NCBI GenBank assembly: GCA_963931865.1
Contig: OZ007507.1
Location: 721,139 to 785,138, forward strand
Source of the DNA: Axinella damicornis
Taxonomy: Eukaryota > Porifera > Demospongiae > Axinellida > Axinellidae
DNA: 64,000 nt
Direction of reading: 5' to 3'
Shown here in pieces: positions 57,801 through 64,000 of the stretch. Position 1 is the first letter of the stretch. Every line of letters starts with the position of its first letter. A model generated the notes under the pieces. It saw only the letters and a list, made by a program, of their open reading frames with translations, was not told where the DNA came from and did not search any database. A program made the translations under genes and the position numbers.

Positions 57801-57912
57801 GTCCTGGAGACCCTGATCCGCCGTCACTTCCCCACACCCTCCTCCGGTATTGACTGGACCCTCTTTGAAAGCGACCCCACACTACCAGACAACTGCCGGA
57901 AGAGAAAGAGAG
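47432..57912 (+). CDS. SBNO: Strawberry notch (SBNO), 3' part beyond gap
   Basis: Nuclear SNF2/DExH-like regulator (Strawberry notch) that works with Notch and other pathways. 18 exons, about 789 codons to the gap: 47432-48315, 48643-48706, 49698-49776, 50251-50293, 50507-50673, 51229-51267, 51334-51379, 51826-51864, 52373-52424, 52655-52816, 54704-54839, 54988-55093, 55208-55247, 55328-55441, 55747-55848, 56562-56642, 57124-57221, 57797-57912. Order: low-complexity acidic N-terminus ([14 protein letters not shown]), [33 protein letters not shown], Walker [42 protein letters not shown] (Walker B), [53 protein letters not shown]. The C-terminal half (helicase C, SBNO-specific) lies in or past the gap. 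Confidence 0.95.
48734..48779. repeat. Fold-back element in SBNO intron
   Basis: TAGCCTCGTTCTCAGGC ... GCCTGGGAACGAGGCTA. Confidence 0.88.
48785..48813. repeat. Poly-C run (29) in SBNO intron
   Basis: Homopolymer directly after the fold-back element. Confidence 0.95.
49075..49695. repeat. CT-rich minisatellite before SBNO exon 3
   Basis: About 620 bases of C and T (CTTCCACTCCCCTTCTCCCC units), ending at the acceptor of exon 49698-49776. The Gly/Glu-rich open frames on the other strand are artefacts of this composition. Confidence 0.9.
50675..50970. repeat. GGAGAGGATAGG minisatellite
   Basis: Purine-rich array (GGAGAGGATAGGGAAGGA units) starting next to the donor of SBNO exon 50507-50673. 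Followed by a 23-base poly-G run (51002-51024). Confidence 0.88.
51530..51584. repeat. Fold-back element in SBNO intron
   Basis: TAGCCTCGTTCCCACGCCAC ... CCCGGGAACAAGGCTA. Also present in the second copy near 59295-59349. Confidence 0.75.
52188..52260 (+). tRNA. tRNA-Phe (GAA), intronic in SBNO
   Basis: 73-nt cloverleaf: acceptor GCCGAAA pairs with TTTCGGC, discriminator A, anticodon loop ACTGAAGAT with anticodon GAA, variable AGGTC. Box A TAGCTCAGTTGG; box B GGTTCAATCCC (A in place of the usual G). No intron. A T-run follows (terminator) near 52270. Lies in the SBNO intron 51865-52372, same strand. Confidence 0.97.
53024..53064. repeat. Diverged fold-back element in SBNO intron
   Basis: TAGCCTCAAACCCC ... 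CTGGGGTCGAGGCTA; same ends, altered middle of the arm. The copy after the gap has a matching change (TAGCCTCAAACC... with GGTTTGAGGCTA, near 60747-60785). Confidence 0.65.
53543..53571. repeat. Short fold-back element in SBNO intron
   Basis: GTTCCCAGGCGCCTGGGAAC followed by GAGGCTAG; nearly loop-free. Confidence 0.75.
53641..54041. repeat. 31-bp minisatellite built from a fold-back arm
   Basis: 13 units of AGCCTAGCCTCGTTCCCAGG plus CCGTAGGGCAC (variants CATTCCCAGACTCT). The second copy of this intron after the gap has a single unit (about 61359-61389). Confidence 0.92.
54081..54153. repeat. Fold-back element, long subtype, SBNO intron
   Basis: TAGCCTCGTTCCCAGGCC at the left, inner GATCACTTGCAGTATGCAAC, right arm GGCCTGGGA-like and truncated. 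Confidence 0.65.
54258..54285. repeat. Perfect short palindrome
   Basis: ATCATGAGCATCG and its reverse complement around AA/CG; the second copy is at 61614-61641. Confidence 0.85.
54577..54626. repeat. Fold-back element in SBNO intron
   Basis: TAGTCTCATTCCCAGACC ... GGTCTGGGAACGAGACTA. Ends about 80 bases before exon 54704. Confidence 0.85.
54876..54937. repeat. 15-bp tandem repeat
   Basis: Four units of TCATTGACCTGACAC; three in the second copy (near 62267). Confidence 0.9.
55557..55741. repeat. (CCCT)n array before SBNO exon 15
   Basis: About 185 bases of CCCT ending 5 bases before the acceptor CTGCAG of exon 55747-55848. Second copy at 62986-63147 has a different length. Confidence 0.95.
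55894..56180. repeat. Tandem duplication, about 140-bp unit, in SBNO intron
   Basis: Two units starting TTCCACCAACTCAAT and containing ACGTTTCTGGAAACA and GACCACGCCCCTAATGAGAT (near 56016 and 56143). Confidence 0.85.
56184..56284. repeat. Fold-back element, long subtype, SBNO intron
   Basis: Arms GTTCCCAGGCCTTCTGCACC ... GGTGTAGAAGGCCTGGGAAT with inner ATCACTTACAG. The outer left TAGCCTC is missing. Confidence 0.85.
56457..56491. repeat. Fold-back element in SBNO intron
   Basis: TAGCCTCGTTCCCAGGC, then GCGTGGGAACGAGGCTA. Confidence 0.88.
56703..57107. repeat. 38-bp minisatellite in SBNO intron
   Basis: About 10 units of TTGTGATGTAACACAGCCCT plus CCTGTCCTGTATAGTAGC, with AC/GG variation at one position. 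Ends 16 bases before the acceptor of exon 57124-57221. Confidence 0.92.
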
Positions 57913-57962
57913 GTGAGTCATGTTAAGGTGAAGATGATGGTGTCATCCTCTTCACATCGTAG

Positions 57963-58276
57963 ACTAGACTAGGACGTCGTAGACCAGGACATCATAGACC
58001 AGGACATCGTAGACCAGGACGTCATAGACCAGGACGTCGTAGACCAGGACGTCGTAGACCAGGACGTCGTAGACCAGGACGTCATAGACCAGGACGTCGT
58101 AGATCAGGACGTCGTAGACCAAGACGTCGTAGACCAGGACGTCGTAGACCAGGACGTCGTAGACCAGGACGTCGTAGACCAGGACGTCGTAGACCAGGAC
58201 GTCGTAGACCAGGACGTCGTAGACCAGGACGTCGTAGATCAGGACGTCATAGATCAGGACATCGTAGACCAGGACT
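57963..58276. repeat. 15-bp minisatellite in SBNO intron
   Basis: About 20 units of GTAGACCAGGACGTC. Confidence 0.95.
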
Positions 58277-58288
58277 CTTGTACTCTAG

Positions 58289-58330
<42 letters not shown>

Positions 58331-58800
58331 CCACTGACCACTGGTGTTGTCTTGTACTCTAGCCCCTCTTCCTCTCCCCCCCCCCCCCCCCCCCCCCCCC
58401 CGGCCACTGACCACTGGTGTTGTCTTGTACTCTAGCCCCTCTTCCCTCCCCCCCCCCCCCCCTCTTCCCTCTCCCCCCCCGGCCACTGACCACTGGTGTT
58501 GTCTTGTACTCTAGCCCCTCTTCCCTCTCCCCCTCCCCCCAGCCACTGACCACTGGTGTTGTTTGTACTCTAGCCCCCCCCCCCGGCCACTGACCACTGG
58601 TGTTGTCTTGTACTCTAGCCCCTCTTCCCTCTCCCCCCCCCCCCCCCCCCCCCCCCCGGCCACTGACCACTGGTGTTGTCTTGTACTCTAGCCCCTCTTC
58701 CCTCTCCCCCTCCCCCCAGCCACTGACCACTGGTGTTGTCTTGTACTCTAGCCCCTCTTCCCTCTCCCCCTCCCCCCAGCCACTGACCACTGGTGTTGTC
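58277..58800. repeat. Minisatellite with poly-C runs up to the gap
   Basis: About eight units of GCCACTGACCACTGGTGTTG plus TCTTGTACTCTAGCCCC, separated by C runs of up to 40 bases. Each unit contains TCTAG|C like a 3' splice site. The array probably caused the assembly break that follows. Confidence 0.92.
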
Positions 58801-59000
58801 NNNNNNNNNNNNNNNNNNNNNNNNNNNNNNNNNNNNNNNNNNNNNNNNNNNNNNNNNNNNNNNNNNNNNNNNNNNNNNNNNNNNNNNNNNNNNNNNNNNN
58901 NNNNNNNNNNNNNNNNNNNNNNNNNNNNNNNNNNNNNNNNNNNNNNNNNNNNNNNNNNNNNNNNNNNNNNNNNNNNNNNNNNNNNNNNNNNNNNNNNNNN
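58801..59000. other. Assembly gap, 200 N
   Basis: Exactly 200 unknown bases, so likely a placeholder size. The remainder of SBNO is missing at or beyond this point. Confidence 0.99.
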
Positions 59001-62000
59001 GTGCAGGAGTAGGCAAGGGCAGAACTGTGGCAGGTACTCAATTCAAACAATCCCCCAAGTATGTATTGCATGCTTGTCAAACCAGTCTTCACTCTGCAGG
59101 CATCATCTACCAGAACTACTTGGAAGGGAGAAAGAAAGCGTTGTGGTAGGACATGTGTAGCAGCCTCATTCCCAGGCCGTTCAGTCTTCGGTCTATTGTT
59201 CAGTTCCGATAATTTCAGTTACAGTCTGTTGTAATGCTAAAGCATTGGGGTACTATTGAGTTGATCTGATGGATGTTTGGGTAGGTGTACCAGTAGCCTC
59301 GTTCCCACGCCACTCTCTCTCTTCCCATGTGTCCCGGGAACAAGGCTACTGTACCTGATGAGTTGATATGCACAGGTGATATTGTGATGATGAGTTAGTA
59401 GCAAGTGAGGATTTTGGGCACCGTGATGAGTTAGCAAGTAAGATATCCAATGACTATTGGCACACAAGTTCAACTTAGCTGAATATGTGATTCTCTGGGT
59501 AGTCCTGTACATGTATAGGACACCTCTCGTTCCCTAGCAACGGCCGTGGGACTGATTGTCATGTCACTGAACCTTTTCTTTGCCCCCAGGCTGAGTGTCT
59601 CTAACGACTTGAAGTTTGATGCCATAAGGTATGGGCACAAGCACGTGCTCACCTCTTGTCCCTTCCCCACCTCCCCCATCCCCTTTCCTCCCCATCCCCT
59701 CTCCTCCCCTATCCCCTCTCCTCCCTTCTCCTGCTTTACCGTACAGTCATGTGTGTACAATATAAATCCCTATTAAGGACACCTTGTTGATCAGGAAAAT
59801 TTGATCAAGTTCCAACTTCATGTGTATCATTCTCCTGAATGAGGATGAGAACCTTGCTGTTCAGGACCCCTTGTCCCATTAGTGGTTCATGCTATGTACA
59901 CTACTGAGAAGCTGTGGAGTATAGTGTTTCTTGTGACCTAGTTGGTCAGCTGGCCGAAATAGCTCAGTTGGGAGAGCGTTAGACTGAAGATCTAAAGGTC
60001 CCTGGTTCAATCCCGGGTTTCGGCATTTTTTATTTTATTTTCACTCAATTTTTTTTTTCCTGCTCTCGCAATAAATTCTAAGGTCAGTTGGTGATATTCA
60101 GCGTGTATTATTATGCACGATACTTGCAGGGATCTGCGAGATGTAGGAGCTAAGAAGATTGATGTGTATTCACTGAACAAGGTGAGGTGTTTCAAAACTG
60201 CTTATCAACTTGGTTTTTCACATGGTCTTCCAATGAGTACACATGATACGAATTTCTGTTTGTGAGTTTTGACTGTGTGTGTGTGTGAATACCGTATAAG
60301 GCACGAAACTGTTATTGTTGTCATTTCCTCTTCTCATGATCAGTTATAGTTGCGTTTTCCTGAATGATGACATCATATTGCATCTACATGTGTACTCCTT
60401 AGTTTCACTACGGCAAGATCAGCGGGAAGCGGAATGGACGTGTACGCAAAGGGGTCATCTTTGCGACTTATTCCTCCCTCATCGGGGAGAGTTCCAGTGG
60501 AGGAAAATACCGTACAAGATTCAATCAGTTGCTGCACTGGCTGGGACCCCACTTTGAGGGTGTCGTATCCTCAACACGACACACTGTCATGTGTTGGTTA
60601 AGTTGTGAGTGCAACTGCAGCCTCATTCCCATGGATAATGGTTGTGATAAGAGTCAAGTGCCTGCTACAGTGATGTGCTCACAGTTTGGGTTCACTAGTG
60701 CTAAGATTTAGTGCTTAAGTTAATGAGTGGACTGCCGACGGACCAGTAGCCTCAAACCTCTTCTCTGCGCCTGGGTTTGAGGCTAATGATGTTTATAATT
60801 CCCTATGTTTAGGGTAACGTTTACAGCACCTTCAGACAGACTTTATTTGGCAAAGTATTGTCTGTGTATTACCATATTATGATTACACCTCAGACCATGT
60901 GTGTCCAATCAGATGCCGTATTCCATACCTAGATAGAGGAACTCTTTCGGGGGGAAACTCTGTCTCCAGGTCATGCCCTTACTGGTACATGCCATGTAAC
61001 AGGCCAACCACACCTTGCCTAAGCAGCTTGTCCCAGTGACCTGATTGGTTGGCTAGAACCCTGGTCAATGGTGCCAGGTTGAGAGTTGAGTCCTATTAGG
61101 GACTATTTTGCTGTAGAGATATGTTTGCACCATGGACTTTCAGCTTCATGATGTCACTTCCTGCTTCATGATGTCACTTCCTGGGATAGTATTGCAGGCT
61201 CTTGCCAGCAGAAAGGGTTGGGCAGGGCGAGGCGGGTGTGGCTGGGTTCCCAGGTGCCTGTGAACGAGGCTAGGGGAGATGGCTGTGGTTAGGTTCACGA
61301 ATATGATGGCAATGGCAGTCCTTGTTTGGTGATGATGGTATGAATGCATCCTCTGCACAGCCTAGCCTCGTTCCCAGGCTGTAGGGCATAGCCTGAATGT
61401 CTGCGTGTGTGCAGTTTAGGAGATAGTGTTTTAGGTAGCCTCGTTCCCAGGCCGTTCCCACCTCCAGTCTGATCGCTTGCAGTATGCAACTACAAAGGGG
61501 GAAGGCCTGGGAGATTTGGTCATGTGCAGTGGCGTCGGGTAGACAGATGGTAGACACACCGCGGGTGGTGCCTGACCGTAAGAATTCCTGATTCACATCA
61601 ACCCGTCCATGACATCATGAGCATCGAACGATGCTCATGATACTGCCTTTTGAACGCTCTGGTCTCCAGCCCTCGGAGTGACATTACAAGAGAGTGTGTG
61701 CTTCCAAATTCTTTGTTGGGCACCACCCCCGTGTGATTATTAAGCAACTTCTGCTTCTTTAAGCAGTTTGTTATGGTCAGTTAGTACATTTTGTCTGCTA
61801 GTTCTCACAGCATAATTATGCAACGCTATTAATCTGCAATTTGAATACTTGTCAATCAGTGTTTCCCCCAAACCTAACAGGGAAGGAGGAAGCCAGTAAT
61901 TCAGCCATGCATTCCAATGACCAAATCAAAAGACAGTAATCCAGGAAATGAATGAAGCCCCCTTGTACGTAGTCTCATTCCCAGACCCAACTTCCGCATG

Positions 62001-63254
62001 AGGTCTGGGAACGAGACTACCTGTACCGAGGGAAGCAGTTCCTATTACCCTGGCTTGCACCAGCGTGCTGTGTTGCCTGCCTTGACCAGCGTCCAGATTG
62101 TTCTTGACGAGTGTCACAAAGCCAAGAACCTGGTCCCCACCGGTTCGAGCAAACCCAGCAAGACTGGGCTCACTGTGTTGCAGCTGCAGAAGAAACTGCC
62201 CAAGGCACGCATCGTGTACTGCAGTGCCACCGGTAGGTATACTGTACTGTCAGGAGTAGCTACTGTCATTGACCTGACCCTCATTGACCTGACACTCATT
62301 GACCTGACCTGGTGCTCATTATTGATCCTCTCACAACCAACTATACGTTTGTTCCGCATGTGTAGGTGCCTCTGAGCCACGCAACATGGCCTACATGTCC
62401 CGGCTGGGGATTTGGGGGCTTGGGACCCAATTCCCCAACTTTCAGGATTTCATCAAAGCTGTGGAGCGGAGGTACAGTGTGAAGGTGCTAGGGTGGGGAG
62501 TGTGGGGGTGTGGGTGGAGGAGGTGTGGTTGTGGGAATGTGATGCTGCGAGGAGGTGTGGTTGTGGGAATGTGATGCTGCGAGGTAGTGTGGGTGGAGGG
62601 ATTACTGCAGTCTGAATCTCTTTCAGAGGGGTTGGTGCCATGGAGATCGTCGCCATGGATATGAAGGTTAGTTACCTCACACTAAAATATTATGGTTCGT
62701 TTGGTATGAAGGTTACCGTTCGCGTGTGATGGTGTCTGGTGCCATTTCCCAGCTCCGAGGGATGTATGCAGCTCGCCAGCTCAGCTTTGCGGGTGTGAAG
62801 TTCTCCATTGAGGAGGTTCCCCTTTCAGCTGAATTTGTGGAGATGTACAATGCCTCTGTTAAGCTGGTGAGTAACACACTTTCCTTCCTCCTCCACTAGC
62901 TGTCCTCTCTCCCCTCCACTCCTCCACTCCCACCTCCTGCTCTATGCCCTCTTACCTGTTGGGAAACTATCCCTTTCATGTCCCCCTCCCCTCCCTCCCT
63001 CCCTCCCTCCCTCCCTCCCCTCCCCTCCCCTCCCTCCCTCCCTCCCTCCCTCCCTCCCTCCCTCCCTCCCTCCCTCCCTCCCTCCCTCCCTCCCTCCCTC
63101 CCTCCCTCCCCTCCCCTCCCCTCCCTCCCTCCCTCCCTCCCCTCCCCTGCAGTGGGTAGAAGCACGGAAGTTATTTCAGGAAGCATCTGATCTCATGGAC
63201 TTTGATCGAAAGAAGTTGAAACCAATGTGGGCCCAGTTCTGGGCATCCCACCAG
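59001..63254 (+). CDS. SBNO: Second copy of SBNO exons 6-15 (partial)
   Basis: Restarts inside exon 6 and repeats exons 59001-59033, 59100-59145, 59590-59628, 60130-60181, 60403-60564, 62097-62232, 62366-62471, 62627-62666, 62753-62866, 63153-63254. The coding differences I compared with 51229-55848 are synonymous (for example CGA/AGA and GGC/GGT in the exon ending FEGV; GCA/GCG in RKKAL). Splice sites are intact. A functional allele or a very recent duplicate, not a decayed copy. It cannot follow exon 18 in one protein. Confidence 0.9.
59953..60025 (+). tRNA. tRNA-Phe (GAA), second copy
   Basis: Same 73-nt sequence as the gene at 52188-52260, in the duplicated intron, followed by a T-rich stretch. 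Confidence 0.97.
61614..61641. repeat. Perfect short palindrome, second copy
   Basis: Same as 54258-54285. Confidence 0.85.
62986..63147. repeat. (CCCT)n array, second copy
   Basis: Pyrimidine array directly before the acceptor at 63153; length differs from the first copy. Confidence 0.95.
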
Positions 63255-64000
63255 GTAAGGACAAACCTTGACCCCTATCAAGTCTGAGGGTCCAGATGGC
63301 CTCATTCCACCAACTCAATTAAGTACTAGTGTAGACGAGTGACGCCACAGAAATGTTTCCAAAAACGTTTCTGGAAACAATGATGCCTGCACACCGTCCT
63401 AACATACCCTAACCTCTGACCACGCCCCTAATGAGATTCATAATGGCAGAGAATGTACGTTCCACCAACTCAATAAAGTACTGGTATAGACGAGTGACGT
63501 CACAAAAGCGTTTCTGGAAACATAATGCCTGCACATGCCCTAACCTCTGACCACGCCCCTAATGAGATTCATGATGGTGGGGAATTGTACGTTCCCAGGC
63601 CTTCTGCACCTCCAGTTTTTATCACTTACAGTATTTACACACTAAGCTATCAAAAACTGGAGGTGTAGAAGGCCTGGGAATGCAAGGCTACCAGGTAGTT
63701 CAGCGCTTCACTTACCAGGACTGAGGCTGTCTCAGGTGAATTCTATTTCTGTACAAGAACCGCCGTAGAGTGGGTAATGAGAAGATCTGAACTAGCAACT
63801 GAATGCTGATATCTACTATGGGATCAATCGCTTTACGTTCCCTCAGATGTTGTCTGTCTGTTTTGGTGGAAACGCACCTACTAGGGAGAGCTGCACTAGC
63901 CTCGTTCCCAGGCTGCGTGGGAACAAGGCTAGAGCTGCAGGAGTAGACTCCTAGGAGAGAACTTCCTGGGACTTGAATTCTTTACTGTGTCTGCCCTCCA
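63255..64000. other. SBNO intron, second copy, runs off the window
   Basis: Matches 55849-56560, including the 140-bp tandem duplication and both fold-back elements. A small insertion near 63707-63741 is absent from the first copy. The window ends one base short of the acceptor of exon 16. Confidence 0.9.

Noticed and set aside
53641..58276. Regular arrays that resemble CRISPR at first sight
   Set aside because: Units are contiguous with no unique spacers, and the host is an animal genome.
57797..59033. SBNO exon 18 continuing into the post-gap exons as a longer protein
   Set aside because: The post-gap exons repeat exons 6-15; the protein would contain the ATPase motifs twice in the wrong order.
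58600..59160. Open frames running through the N block
   Set aside because: They exist only because N codons are not read as stops.

Overview
The window is animal nuclear DNA. It has many short spliced exons with GT-AG introns (two look GC-AG), no operons, an intronic tRNA gene, a tRNA-derived SINE, many small inverted-repeat elements and abundant minisatellites. The proteins are clearly metazoan but diverged from vertebrate orthologues, and genes are tightly packed. A sponge or another early-branching marine invertebrate is the best guess; this is inference, because no species marker is present.

Region 1 (1-15 kb) is a tandem cluster of two families: three membrane-anchored sulfotransferase-like genes (one broken) and two secreted zymogen M14 carboxypeptidases. 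The order is ST1(+, frameshifted), CPA1(+), ST2(-), ST3(-), CPA2(+).

Region 2 (15-45 kb) is a run of single-copy housekeeping or signalling genes in alternating orientation. SHPRH(-) is head to head with an LDLRAP1/ARH-like PTB adaptor(+). A TTC23-like gene(-) is head to head with mitochondrial rRNA methyltransferase MRM1(+). NUDT6-like(-) is head to head with Pelota(+). I rebuilt SHPRH (32 exons, 1587 aa), TTC23-like (about 421 aa, one exon may be missing), MRM1 (331 aa), NUDT6 (287 aa) and PELO (383 aa) as continuous reading frames from splice phases and recalled human homologues.

Region 3 (44.7-47.4 kb) is repeat territory: a 1.7 kb long-inverted-repeat element split by a SINE that has a 12-bp target duplication.

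Region 4 (47.4-64 kb) is Strawberry notch (SBNO), 18 exons and about 789 codons before a 200-N gap. After the gap the sequence restarts as a near-identical copy of 51235-56560 (SBNO exons 6-15). The coding differences I compared are synonymous, so this is most simply an unmerged second haplotype placed in the same scaffold.

The most unusual signals are non-coding. A family of fold-back elements (arms like TAGCCTCGTTCCCAGGC) occurs about twenty times with matching changes in both arms. Three minisatellites start at, or immediately beside, a 5' splice site and carry donor-like sequence in the repeat unit. C-rich runs and CCCT arrays are repeatedly found just upstream of 3' splice sites. All function calls rest on motif recognition by eye; nothing was searched.
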